Below are positions 8,449 through 16,238 of a stretch of 22,337 bases of DNA, in pieces. The stretch is from positions 1-22,337 of the forward strand of contig CANNDT010000075.1 of NCBI GenBank assembly GCA_947503365.1, given 5' to 3'. The DNA is from CANNDT01 sp945876205. GTDB taxonomy: Bacteria; Acidobacteriota; Vicinamibacteria; Vicinamibacterales; UBA2999. Each line of letters begins with the position of its first letter. Position 1 is the first letter of the stretch. The notes under the pieces were generated by a model. It saw only the letters and a program-made list of their open reading frames with translations, ran no database searches and had not been told where the DNA came from. A program made the position numbers and the translations under genes.

Positions 8449-11100
8449 ATGGAACCGGATCCTCATAAGGCGCTTCGAGACGATGTGCGGTTGCTTGGCG
8501 AGTTACTGGGCGAGACGCTGCAGTTGCGAGGGGAGCCGGGACTCTTCGAGACGGTCGAGCGCGTCCGGACGCTGGCGCGCGAGGCGCGGCGCGGCGACGA
8601 TCGCGACTTTCGACAGCTCGCGCTCCTGCTGGCGCTCCTGCCGGTGGAATCGGCGTTACCGCTGGCGCGCGCGTTCGCGCACTTTCTCAACCTCGCCAAC
8701 GTCGCCGAACAGCATCACCGGATCCGGCGGCGCCGCGCCTACCTGCGCGAACCGAATGCGCCGCCGCAGCGGGGATCCTGCGAGGAAACGTTCGCGCGCC
8801 TCGTTGCCGGCGGGGTTGCGCCCGATCAGTTGCACGACGCCGTGCGCGCCCTGCGTGTCGAGCTCGTGCTCACGGCGCATCCCACGGAAGTCTCGCGGCG
8901 CACGCTGATCCACAAGTACAACCGGATTGCGGCGCTGCTCTCGCAGCGCGAACGGCCGGACCTGACGCGTCCAGAGCGCGAGGAAGCGGTCGATGCGCTG
9001 CGAGCCGAGATCCTGGCCGCGTGGGACACCGACGAAGTGCGCCATCAGCGGCCGACGCCGCTCGACGAAGTGCGCAGCGGCCTGGTCGTCTTCGAGCAGA
9101 GCCTGTGGGATGCCATCCCGCGCTACGTCCGCAGCGTCGATCGCGCGCTGCATGCGGCCACCGGGCGCGCGCTCGGCCTCGAGACCGGTCCCGTCCGCTT
9201 CGGCTCCTGGATGGGCGGTGACCGCGACGGCAATCCGAACGTCACGCCGGAGATCACGCGGCAGACCTGCATGATCATGCGCTGGGTCGCCGCGCAGCTC
9301 TACCTGGGCGAAGTCGAGGCGCTGCGCGAGGAGCTGTCGATGACCACCGCGACGCCGGCGCTTCGGGCGCGCGTCGGCGATGCACGCGAGCCGTATCGGG
9401 CGCTCCTGCGCGACGTGAAAACCCGCCTCGCCGCGACGCGTGCATGGGCGGAAGCCTCGCTCGGCGCCGGCGCGGAGCTGCCGCCGCCGGACGAGGTATA
9501 TCTCGAGTGCGAGTCGCTCGCCGAGCCGCTCAGGCTCTGCCACGACTCGCTGACTGCCAACGGCGATGCACTCATCGCCGCCGGCCGGCTTGCCGACGTC
9601 CTGCGGCGGGTGGCGGCGTTCGGCGTCGTGCTCGCGCGGCTCGACATCCGGCAGGAGGCCAAGCGCCACACCGCGGCGCTCGATGCAATCACGCGGGCGC
9701 TGGGTCTTGGTTCCTACGCCGAATGGAATGAAGAGCGCCGCGTCGAGTTCCTCGTGCGTGAGCTCGACAACCCGCGGCCGCTGGTGCCTGCCGGGCTCGA
9801 CACGACACCCGAGGTCCGCGATGTGCTGGACACGTTCAGCACGATCGCGCGCATCGATCGCGAATCGCTGGGCGCGTACGTGATCACGATGGCGCAGCAG
9901 GCGTCCGACGTCCTGGCCGTCGTGCTGCTGCAGAAGGAAGCGCGGGTGCAGTCGCCGCTCCGGGTCGTGCCGCTCTTCGAAACGGCGGACGATCTGCGCC
10001 GGGCGCCCGACGTCATCGATCGGCTGCTCTCGATCGACCAGTATCGACACCGGATCAACGGCCGCCAGGAAGTGATGGTCGGCTACTCGGATTCGGCCAA
10101 GGACGTCGGTCGTCTCAGTGCCGGGTGGGAGCTCTACAAGGCGCAGGAAGGGATCGTCGACACCTGCCGCCGCCACGGGATTCGCGTCACGCTGTTTCAC
10201 GGCCGCGGCGGAAGCGTCGGGCGCGGGGGAGGCCCCACCTACCTGGCGCTGCAGTCACAGCCGCCCGGATCGCTCAGCGGCGAGCTGCGCGTGACCGAGC
10301 AAGGCGAAATGATCCAGGCGCTCTTCGGCCTGCCCGACATCGCGCTGCGGACGCTCGAGGTCTATACGAGCGGCACGCTGGAGTCGTGGCTCAAGCCGGC
10401 GCCGGCGCCGAAGCCGGAATGGCGTGAGTGCATGGAGCGGCTGTCGGAGGATGCGTGCCGCCTCTATCGCGGCTACGTCTACGAGCATCACTCGTTCGTC
10501 CCGTATTTCCTGGCATCGACGCCGCTGGTGGAGCTCGAAGAGGTCAACATCGGCAGCCGGCCCGCGCGACGCACCGCCGCGCAGGGACTGGCCGGCCTAC
10601 GCGCAATCCCGTGGCAGTTCGCCTGGACGCAGACGCGCCTCCTGCTTGGCTCCTGGCTGGGCGTAGAAGAAGCGTTCGAAGGCGCCTTCGAGCGAGGTGA
10701 GCGCGAGCGCCTGCGGCAGATGTACCGCGAGTGGCCGCACTTCAGGTCGGTGGTGGATCTGATTGAAATGGTGCTGGCCAAAGCCGACGCGCGCATCGCC
10801 GCCGAATACGACCGTCAGCTCGTGCCGTCCGAGCTGCGTCCGCTCGGCGCCGAGCTTCGAGGCCGCCTGACGCGCGCGGTCAACGCGCTGCTTGGCGTGA
10901 CCGGGCACCGCGAGCTGCTCGAAGAGAATCCGGTGCTGCGCCGATCGATCAACGTCCGCAATCCCTACGTCGATCCGATCAACCTCGTCCAGGTCGAAGT
11001 CGTCCGCCGCCTGCGGCAGAACGACAGCGATCCACGTCTCCGCCACGCGTTCATGGTGACGGTGAATGGAATCGCGGCGGGGATGAGGAACACGGGGTGA
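8449..11100 (+). CDS. ppc: Phosphoenolpyruvate carboxylase
   Basis: The enzyme carboxylates phosphoenolpyruvate with bicarbonate to oxaloacetate, refilling the TCA cycle. From the ATG at 8449 it has 883 residues, the same length as the E. coli enzyme. All signature blocks are present: LTAHPTEVSRRTL with the catalytic His at 144, GSWMGGDRDGNPNV, GYSDSAKDVGRLSAGW, HGRGGSVGRGGGP at 584-596 (Arg592 corresponds to E. coli Arg587), RNPYVDPIN, and the conserved C-terminal end VNGIAAGMRNTG. The frame is open further back to an ATG at 8350, but those 33 residues are translated CACGAAG repeat and should not be included. No strong ribosome site precedes 8449. It converges on the hydrolase gene with 16 bp between stops. 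Confidence 0.96.
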   Translation: MEPDPHKALRDDVRLLGELLGETLQLRGEPGLFETVERVRTLAREARRGDDRDFRQLALLLALLPVESALPLARAFAHFLNLANVAEQHHRIRRRRAYLREPNAPPQRGSCEETFARLVAGGVAPDQLHDAVRALRVELVLTAHPTEVSRRTLIHKYNRIAALLSQRERPDLTRPEREEAVDALRAEILAAWDTDEVRHQRPTPLDEVRSGLVVFEQSLWDAIPRYVRSVDRALHAATGRALGLETGPVRFGSWMGGDRDGNPNVTPEITRQTCMIMRWVAAQLYLGEVEALREELSMTTATPALRARVGDAREPYRALLRDVKTRLAATRAWAEASLGAGAELPPPDEVYLECESLAEPLRLCHDSLTANGDALIAAGRLADVLRRVAAFGVVLARLDIRQEAKRHTAALDAITRALGLGSYAEWNEERRVEFLVRELDNPRPLVPAGLDTTPEVRDVLDTFSTIARIDRESLGAYVITMAQQASDVLAVVLLQKEARVQSPLRVVPLFETADDLRRAPDVIDRLLSIDQYRHRINGRQEVMVGYSDSAKDVGRLSAGWELYKAQEGIVDTCRRHGIRVTLFHGRGGSVGRGGGPTYLALQSQPPGSLSGELRVTEQGEMIQALFGLPDIALRTLEVYTSGTLESWLKPAPAPKPEWRECMERLSEDACRLYRGYVYEHHSFVPYFLASTPLVELEEVNIGSRPARRTAAQGLAGLRAIPWQFAWTQTRLLLGSWLGVEEAFEGAFERGERERLRQMYREWPHFRSVVDLIEMVLAKADARIAAEYDRQLVPSELRPLGAELRGRLTRAVNALLGVTGHRELLEENPVLRRSINVRNPYVDPINLVQVEVVRRLRQNDSDPRLRHAFMVTVNGIAAGMRNTG

Positions 11101-11116
11101 GTCGACTTTCTTGCTT

Positions 11117-13210
11117 CTATCGATTGCTTGCCGTCGTGAGCGCCGCGAGTACGTTGCTCGCGGCGGCCTGCGCGATCAGCTTGTCGGCATCCGCCTGCAG
11201 CAGGAATCCCTGCGCGACGGCCTTGGCTGCGGCGGTCTTCACGGCTTCAACATAGCCCGCGTGATCGGTGTATCTCTCTTCGAGCGAGAGACGCGGATCG
11301 CTGTTCGCCATGCGCTCGGCCCTGGTTCGCGCGAAGGGGACCATGCCTGCCGCGTAGTTGCAGATCTTTCCCTGGTGAAATCCTGACGAGACGATGTTCC
11401 AGCCGAGATAGGTGCCGAGCGGCGCACCAAGCAATACGACCGGGACGCCGCCGAGCTCGTTGCCGTCCCCGTCCACACGCGGCACCTTCATCTTGATCGT
11501 CCGCTTGATCGCCGGCGGCACCTTCGATCGCACGCCCGATCCATCGACGTCGTTGAAGTCCGGGCCCCAGTCGTAGTCGAGCGACGGCGTGATCAGCCCG
11601 TTCGGCGCGCTCGCGGGCAACCCGGGAATCGTCGGAAAGCCGGTGGCCTGCTTGCTCGGATCCACCAGGAATCCGCCCACCAGCGTCGGATACAGGCTTG
11701 GCGGGGGAGCGACGTCCTTCATCACCCAATTGCGGAAGTGAAAGCGAATCGCGTTGACTGTCTCGGTGTGCGGAACCGGATTGTTCGGCAGGATCCCGCT
11801 GCCGAAGTTCGGCCCCGGACACATCGGCGCGGCTGCCGGCGTCACGCTGAACCCTCCGGCGCCACCGCCGTGGGCCGTGCTCGGAATGTAGTAGCGCCTG
11901 ACGTTGGCGGGGATCGGAATGTCCTTGTCGGCGCTCGTCCCGACCAGCGCGGGACTGAGATTGAGCGCCCACGCTTCCGCGGATCCAAAATGCTCGATCA
12001 CCTTCGGGCAGGTGTTGGTGGCGGTGCATCGATCGAGGATGCCTTTCGCCGCCAGACCTCTCACCGGATCGGGCCAGGCGCTCCACCACTGCGGACCCTC
12101 GGCACCTGCTTCATAGAGCTTCTGCGCGCCGTCCGGCAGCGCGAACCGCGCATTCAGCGAGATGCGCTTGCCCGCGATGATCGGCCACGCGCCGTCGTAG
12201 ACCTTTCGTCCGGACTCGTCTTGCGTAAAGCCAAGATGGATCTGCGCGCGCAGGAAGTTGCCCGACTGCGACTGGCCGCGGCTGATCGTCCACTGGACGC
12301 CACCGCCCACCGGATTCGGCGTCCCCTCATCGTCTTTGTCCGCGTACCTGAAGAACGCGGCGACGTCGCGGAACGCGGCGAAGCCGATGCCGAGCACGTA
12401 AGCGTCGTTCGACGTGAAGACGACCTGGTAGAGGAGCCTGGGATCGAATCCGCCCTTCACGCAGATCTGCGTCGGGTCGGGCGTGCCGGGAAATGGATTC
12501 GCCGCGCAGCATTTCGCCCACGCCCAGTTACCACTCGCAACCTTGGCTTCGCCGACGATCTTGCCGTCCACGCCCTCCGCGGTGTGCGTCGTCAATGTCG
12601 CCTTCGAGGTGTCGAGCGTCGCCGGCTTGTACGGCACCGGGTTAGCGTTGACGATCATCGGCTGCGAATCGGGGCCCTTCGCGTTGACGATGCGCCCGAA
12701 GACGAGGCCGGAGACGGGGGAGCCGTTCGCATGCTTCGCAATCGGCACCATCAGCCAGTCGTTGTCGTCCGCCGGCACCGTCCGACCGGAGTTGTCGCCC
12801 TGCCATCCGCTGCTCAGTCCGATGTCGCCGTAGGTGCGCTCGTCGACGCTGATGTTCACGCGCCCGCCGCGATTGGGCACGTATTGCCACATCAGGTGGC
12901 TGCTCTTCGACATGTCGATCGGCTTGGCGAGGAAGAAGCTCGCGACGTACTCGACCATGCCGCGCGCATTGCGCGGCGCGAGCGTGATGTCGGTGATGAT
13001 CGCGTTGCGCGGATCGTTCGGATCGAGCTCCCCAAACGCGCGCCCCGCCAGCGTCTCGTACGGCCCAGCGGGCCCGGCCGCCGCGCCATCGAAGGCCGGC
13101 GACACCTTCTTCTCCACGACGATCTTCTTGACGCGGGCATCTGCGGCCGACGGCCACGCGAGGCCAACCACGACGAGCAGGAGAATGAGTCGTGCTGTCA
13201 TGGCGCGCAT
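11117..13210 (-). CDS. Secreted alpha/beta hydrolase domain protein (Abhydrolase_10-like)
   Basis: This 697-residue protein has an N-terminal signal peptide (hydrophobic core LILLLVVVGLAW, cleavage likely after ADA at residue 25). The body resembles large secreted alpha/beta hydrolase-domain proteins (the PF20091 group), common in Acidobacteria and Proteobacteria and of mostly unknown substrate. A nucleophile-like motif RGQSQSGNFLR puts candidate catalytic serines at 314 and 316. A late HQGKICNYAAGMVPFARTRAER block around 620-645 is typical of the C-terminal end. An alternative start is the ATG at 13201, three residues in. It begins 51 bp downstream of the potassium transporter gene on the same strand, so cotranscription is possible. 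The family is inferred from remembered sequence style; the reaction, probably ester hydrolysis in the periplasm, is not established. Confidence 0.75.
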   Translation of the reverse strand: MRAMTARLILLLVVVGLAWPSAADARVKKIVVEKKVSPAFDGAAAGPAGPYETLAGRAFGELDPNDPRNAIITDITLAPRNARGMVEYVASFFLAKPIDMSKSSHLMWQYVPNRGGRVNISVDERTYGDIGLSSGWQGDNSGRTVPADDNDWLMVPIAKHANGSPVSGLVFGRIVNAKGPDSQPMIVNANPVPYKPATLDTSKATLTTHTAEGVDGKIVGEAKVASGNWAWAKCCAANPFPGTPDPTQICVKGGFDPRLLYQVVFTSNDAYVLGIGFAAFRDVAAFFRYADKDDEGTPNPVGGGVQWTISRGQSQSGNFLRAQIHLGFTQDESGRKVYDGAWPIIAGKRISLNARFALPDGAQKLYEAGAEGPQWWSAWPDPVRGLAAKGILDRCTATNTCPKVIEHFGSAEAWALNLSPALVGTSADKDIPIPANVRRYYIPSTAHGGGAGGFSVTPAAAPMCPGPNFGSGILPNNPVPHTETVNAIRFHFRNWVMKDVAPPPSLYPTLVGGFLVDPSKQATGFPTIPGLPASAPNGLITPSLDYDWGPDFNDVDGSGVRSKVPPAIKRTIKMKVPRVDGDGNELGGVPVVLLGAPLGTYLGWNIVSSGFHQGKICNYAAGMVPFARTRAERMANSDPRLSLEERYTDHAGYVEAVKTAAAKAVAQGFLLQADADKLIAQAAASNVLAALTTASNR

Positions 13211-13261
13211 CTTACGCCAAACCTTGAAGCCGTGCGTGGCGCCCGCCCCACGGGAGTCGAG

Positions 13262-15103
13262 TTATTGCAGATGAAACGGCACGCTCGTGACGACCACGTT
13301 CGGGCGGAAGAGCAGTGCGCCTTTGATGAGCAGGGCGTTCTGGTTGTGCAGCAGGTGATGCCACCACCGTGATGGGACGAATTCAGGCAGCACGATCGTG
13401 ATGTAGGCGTTGGTGCGTTCCAGTTCGGTGCGGTTGATGTACTCCATCAGCGGCTCCATCAAGGAGCGGAACGGCGAGTTGAGGACGACCAGCCGGACGC
13501 TGCCTCCCCAGATGTCCCAGTCCTTCTTCAAGGCCGCGACGGCATCGGGATTATCACTGACGAACACGGCGCGGACGTCGGTCGAGATCGACTCCGCATA
13601 GCGTAGTGCATGGACGACGGGGCGCTGCACGCCGCTGATCGGCACGAGCACGATGTTGAGCCTGCGCGCCGGCGGCGTCCAGTCGCGCAGCGTGAGCTGC
13701 GCGGCTACCTGGTCGTAATGCTTCTTCGTCTGCCGGAACACGGTCACGAGCACCGGGATCAGCAGGATGACGATCCAGGCGCCCTCCGGTCCCTTGGTCG
13801 CGCCGACGATGAGCAGGACGACGCCGGTGAGGATCGCGCCGACGCCGTTGATCGCGGCGCTCATCTTCCAGCCAGGCGTCCGCAGCCGCCGCCAGCGGAG
13901 GAACATCCCCGTCTGCGAGAGCGTGAACGACAGGAAGACGCCGATCATGTAGAGCGGGATGAGCTGATGGGTGTCCCCACCGAAGACCACGATCAGCCCT
14001 CCGGCCCCCGCACTGAGCGCGATGATGCCGTTGCTGAACGCGAGCTTGTCGCCCTGGTTCATGAACTGCCGCGGCATGAAGCGGTCGCGCGCCACGATCG
14101 ACGCCAGCCTGGGGAAGTCGGCGTACGCCGTGTTCGCCGCCAGCACCAGAATCAGCATCGTCGCGATCTGCAGCACAAAGTAGAGGACCGTGCCGCCGCC
14201 GAAGACCGCGCGGCCGATCTGCGAGACGATCGTTTCGTGTTCCGAGGGGATGGTGTGGAGCGACTGCGCCAGGAAGCTGATGCCGATGAACATCGTGATG
14301 GCGATCGCCGCCATGATCAACAGCGTGGACGCGGCGTTCTTCGCTTCCGGAGGCCTGAAGGCGGGCGTGCCGTCCGAGATCGCCTCGACGCCGGTCATCG
14401 CGGTGCAGCCATTCGCGAAGGCGGTCATCAGCGCAAAGAGCGTCAGCGCCCCGGTATCGAAGGTCGAGAGCGGCGGCGCGAGAGCCTGATCGACCACCGG
14501 CGATCCGGCGCCGATGCGCCACAGGCCGGCGACGACGAGCGCCAGCATGATCGTGATGAAGCCGTAGGTTGGGACGGCGAAGATCCTGGCGGACTCGCGA
14601 ATGCCGCGCAGGTTGCCGACCGCGAGCACCGCCACGAACGCGAGGCCCAGCTCGATGCGGTTGATGTGGAGCGACGGAAACGCCGACGTCATCGCGGCCA
14701 CGCCCGCCGCGACCGACACCGCCACCGTCAGCGTGTAGTCGATCAGCAGCGCCGCCGCGGCGGAGAGCCCGGCATTCTCACCGAGATTTTCCTTCGCCAC
14801 GATGTAGGCGCCGCCCCCGCCGGGATACGCGCGGATCGTGTGCGTGTATGAGAGGGCCACGACGCCCAGGAGCCCGGCGATCATGATCGCAATCGTCGGC
14901 GACCAGGTCATCGCGGCCAGACCGCCGATCATCAGCACGCGAAGCACTTCTTCCGTGGCGTAGGCGACCGACGACAGCGCATCCGACGACAGCACCGCCA
15001 GGCCGGTGGTCTTGCTCAGGCGTTCGTGATGGGCGAGCTCGGACGAGATCGGACGGCCGACGAGCAGGCGCTTGGCCTGCCCGAGAAAGGATTCCTCGAA
15101 CAC
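13262..15103 (-). CDS. KimA/YdaO-type APC-superfamily potassium transporter
   Basis: About 613 residues, close to the 607 of Bacillus subtilis KimA, a high-affinity proton-coupled potassium importer. The N-terminal region reads like KimA: LSSDALSSVAY, GGGAYIVAKENLGENAGL and LLIDYTLTVAVSVAAG. From the GTG start, D41, Y48, D121, Y122, T125 and S129 fall at the spacing of the KimA potassium-binding residues D36, Y43, D117, Y118, T121 and S125. About 12 membrane segments span residues 35-470, followed by a soluble C-terminal region. The frame is open back to 15211, but the first 36 residues of that version are GC-rich hairpin DNA without family resemblance. The GTG at 15103 has TAGGAG just upstream, with short spacing, and gives the right length. 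In Bacillus KimA is controlled by c-di-AMP; this is not shown here. Confidence 0.88.
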   Translation of the reverse strand: MFEESFLGQAKRLLVGRPISSELAHHERLSKTTGLAVLSSDALSSVAYATEEVLRVLMIGGLAAMTWSPTIAIMIAGLLGVVALSYTHTIRAYPGGGGAYIVAKENLGENAGLSAAAALLIDYTLTVAVSVAAGVAAMTSAFPSLHINRIELGLAFVAVLAVGNLRGIRESARIFAVPTYGFITIMLALVVAGLWRIGAGSPVVDQALAPPLSTFDTGALTLFALMTAFANGCTAMTGVEAISDGTPAFRPPEAKNAASTLLIMAAIAITMFIGISFLAQSLHTIPSEHETIVSQIGRAVFGGGTVLYFVLQIATMLILVLAANTAYADFPRLASIVARDRFMPRQFMNQGDKLAFSNGIIALSAGAGGLIVVFGGDTHQLIPLYMIGVFLSFTLSQTGMFLRWRRLRTPGWKMSAAINGVGAILTGVVLLIVGATKGPEGAWIVILLIPVLVTVFRQTKKHYDQVAAQLTLRDWTPPARRLNIVLVPISGVQRPVVHALRYAESISTDVRAVFVSDNPDAVAALKKDWDIWGGSVRLVVLNSPFRSLMEPLMEYINRTELERTNAYITIVLPEFVPSRWWHHLLHNQNALLIKGALLFRPNVVVTSVPFHLQ

Positions 15104-15130
15104 ACGTCTCCTAGCGATTAGGTCCCGCTG

Positions 15131-15148
15131 CCGGGCGTAGCAGCCCGG
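15131..15148. repeat. Short hairpin in the kimA-acyP divergent gap
   Basis: A 6-bp perfect inverted repeat (CCGGGC / GCCCGG) with a 6-nt loop lies 28 bp from the GTG start of the transporter. There is no T-tract, and the gap is divergent, so it is not a terminator of either neighbour. It may belong with the longer hairpin at 15179-15205. Confidence 0.4.
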
Positions 15149-15178
15149 ACATTTGGCGTTGGTACACCATACGCTTCG

Positions 15179-15205
15179 CACCGCGGGCCGTAAAGGCCCG
15201 CGGTG
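15179..15205. repeat. GC-rich 11-bp hairpin in the kimA-acyP divergent gap
   Basis: A perfect 11-bp inverted repeat (CACCGCGGGCC / GGCCCGCGGTG) flanks a 5-nt loop GTAAA. It lies between two divergent genes and has no T-tract, so a terminator role is unlikely. It resembles the ACCGCGG-type hairpin at 17759-17792 and may be a REP-like element or a site affecting either divergent promoter. Confidence 0.6.
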
Positions 15206-15230
15206 TATCAAGTAGGCCGCGCCGCGCGGC

Positions 15231-15236
15231 TATAAT
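15231..15236 (+). promoter_or_regulatory. Consensus -10 box of the acylphosphatase gene
   Basis: A perfect TATAAT ends 14 nt before the acylphosphatase ATG at 15251. Initiation about 7 nt downstream would leave a leader of roughly 8 nt with no Shine-Dalgarno. The -35 position (about 15208-15213) is a poor match. The transcript would be nearly leaderless. Confidence 0.45.
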
Positions 15237-15250
15237 CGTCTCTTCCTCGA

Positions 15251-15523
15251 ATGCGCGTTGCACGGCGGTTTGTCATCAGCGGACGTGTCCAGGGCGTGGG
15301 CTTCAGGTGGCACACCCGGGAAGCCGCGCAGCGCGAAGGCGTCACGGGGTGGGTGCGCAACCTGCCGGACGGCCGCGTCGAGGCGTTGGTGGAAGGCGAG
15401 GCCGAGTCGGTCGACCGCATGGAACGCGCGCTGCGCCAAGGACCGGGCGGTGCGCGCGTGAAAGACGTCCTGGTCGACCACGACGAAGCGACCGGCGCGT
15501 TCAAGGATTTCTCGATCACGTAA
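15251..15523 (+). CDS. acyP: Acylphosphatase
   Basis: A complete 90-residue acylphosphatase, which hydrolyses the carboxyl-phosphate bond of acyl phosphates such as acetyl phosphate or 1,3-bisphosphoglycerate in the cytoplasm. The phosphate-binding signature GRVQGVGFRWHTREAA carries the catalytic Arg19, and the second signature GWVRNLPDGRVEA carries the catalytic Asn37. Length and the C-terminal phenylalanine-rich end (FKDFSIT) fit the family. The start is supported by alignment of the FVISGRVQGVGFR block. A consensus -10 box is only 14 nt upstream and there is no ribosome binding site. The next gene, apt, follows after a CACGAAG inverted array. Confidence 0.95.
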   Translation: MRVARRFVISGRVQGVGFRWHTREAAQREGVTGWVRNLPDGRVEALVEGEAESVDRMERALRQGPGGARVKDVLVDHDEATGAFKDFSIT

Positions 15524-15529
15524 AAACGA

Positions 15530-15624
15530 AACCACGAAGAACACGAAGGTCGCGAAGAACACGAATTCCCAATAGGTATCTCGTGATCTTCGTGATCTTC
15601 GTGATCTTCGTGACCTTCGTGGTT
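15530..15624 (+). repeat. Inverted array of 9-bp CACGAAG units between acyP and apt
   Basis: The left arm (about 15530-15565) has four 9-bp units ending in CACGAAG or a close variant, and the right arm (about 15581-15624) has about five units of the reverse complement, CTTCGTGAT. The outer ends AACCACGAAG and CTTCGTGGTT match exactly, so the arms can form a long imperfect stem around a 15-nt loop. It begins 6 nt after the acyP stop and ends 3 nt before the purine stretch that probably serves as the apt ribosome site. It belongs to the same family as the array at 8281-8411. Confidence 0.85.
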
Positions 15625-15634
15625 AAAGGGACAC

Positions 15635-16147
15635 ATGGATCTCAAACAACACATCCGCTCGGTACCCGACTTCCCCAAGGCGGGAATCCTGTTCTACGAC
15701 ATCACGACCTTGCTGCGCGACCCGATGGGGTTCAAGACGACCATCGACTCGATGTCGACGCCGTACCTGGACCAGGGGATCGACGTGGTGATCGGCATCG
15801 AAAGCCGCGGCTTCATCCTCGGCGGCGCGGTCGCCCAGCGCATCGGCGCCGGCTTCATCCCGATCCGCAAGCCGGGTAAGCTCCCGGCCAAGGCGATCAA
15901 GGAGAGCTACGACCTCGAGTACGGCAAGGACGCCCTCGAGATCCACGAGGACGCGATCGAGAAGGGTCAGCGCGTGCTGATCGTGGACGACGTCCTGGCG
16001 ACCGGTGGGACGGCGGCTGCCGCATCGCAGCTCGTAAAAACGCTCGGCGGCGAGCTGCACGGCCTCGCGTTTCTCATCGAGCTGCTGTTCTTGAAAGGGA
16101 GCGCGAAGCTCCAGGGCGAAAACGTCTATTCCGTCCTCAAGTACTGA
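15635..16147 (+). CDS. apt: Adenine phosphoribosyltransferase
   Basis: A complete 170-residue enzyme that salvages adenine by joining it to PRPP, giving AMP and pyrophosphate in the cytoplasm. It has the type I phosphoribosyltransferase PRPP loop VLIVDDVLATGGT at residues 114-126. The Apt-specific blocks are VPDFPKAGILFYDITTLL near the start, GIESRGFILGGAVA, and IRKPGKLPAKAIKESYDLEYG. Length matches bacterial Apt. The ATG is preceded by AAAGGGA with a short spacer. The coding sequence directly follows the CACGAAG array and is followed by a composite palindromic element. Same strand as acyP; whether they share a transcript is unclear. Confidence 0.97.
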   Translation: MDLKQHIRSVPDFPKAGILFYDITTLLRDPMGFKTTIDSMSTPYLDQGIDVVIGIESRGFILGGAVAQRIGAGFIPIRKPGKLPAKAIKESYDLEYGKDALEIHEDAIEKGQRVLIVDDVLATGGTAAAASQLVKTLGGELHGLAFLIELLFLKGSAKLQGENVYSVLKY

Positions 16148-16148
16148 C

Positions 16149-16220
16149 GCGCACCCTGAAGGGTGCGTGCTACTGGGGCTGACTACTGGGGCCTGTAGCG
16201 CGCACCCCTCAGGGTGCGCG
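16149..16220. repeat. Composite palindromic element downstream of apt
   Basis: Two near-identical hairpins lie in tandem: CGCACCC-TGAA-GGGTGCG at 16150-16167 and a 9-bp stem CGCGCACCC / GGGTGCGCG with loop CTCA at 16199-16220. Between them are two direct copies of CTACTGGGGC, and inner arms GCGTGCTAC and GTAGCGCGC that are themselves nearly complementary. The first hairpin begins right after the apt stop and could end transcription, though no T-tract follows. The arrangement resembles REP/BIME elements. Confidence 0.65.
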
Positions 16221-16238
16221 GGTTAGACTGGCGAATAC

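Noticed and set aside
8656..10200. Minus-strand open frame of 514 codons
   Set aside because: Antisense shadow of ppc, whose frame has all catalytic signatures.
11101..11116. Terminator between the converging ppc and hydrolase genes
   Set aside because: The 16-bp gap has no inverted repeat or T-tract that I could identify.
11738..13372. Plus-strand open frame of 544 codons, and another at 13610-14851
   Set aside because: Antisense to the secreted hydrolase and the KimA-type transporter; Arg/Asp/Glu/His-rich composition typical of reverse-strand shadows.
15208..15678. Minus-strand open frame with NHEGHEDHEDHE-like residues
   Set aside because: The repetitive residues are simply the translation of the CACGAAG array, and the frame runs antisense through acyP. 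It is not a believable protein.
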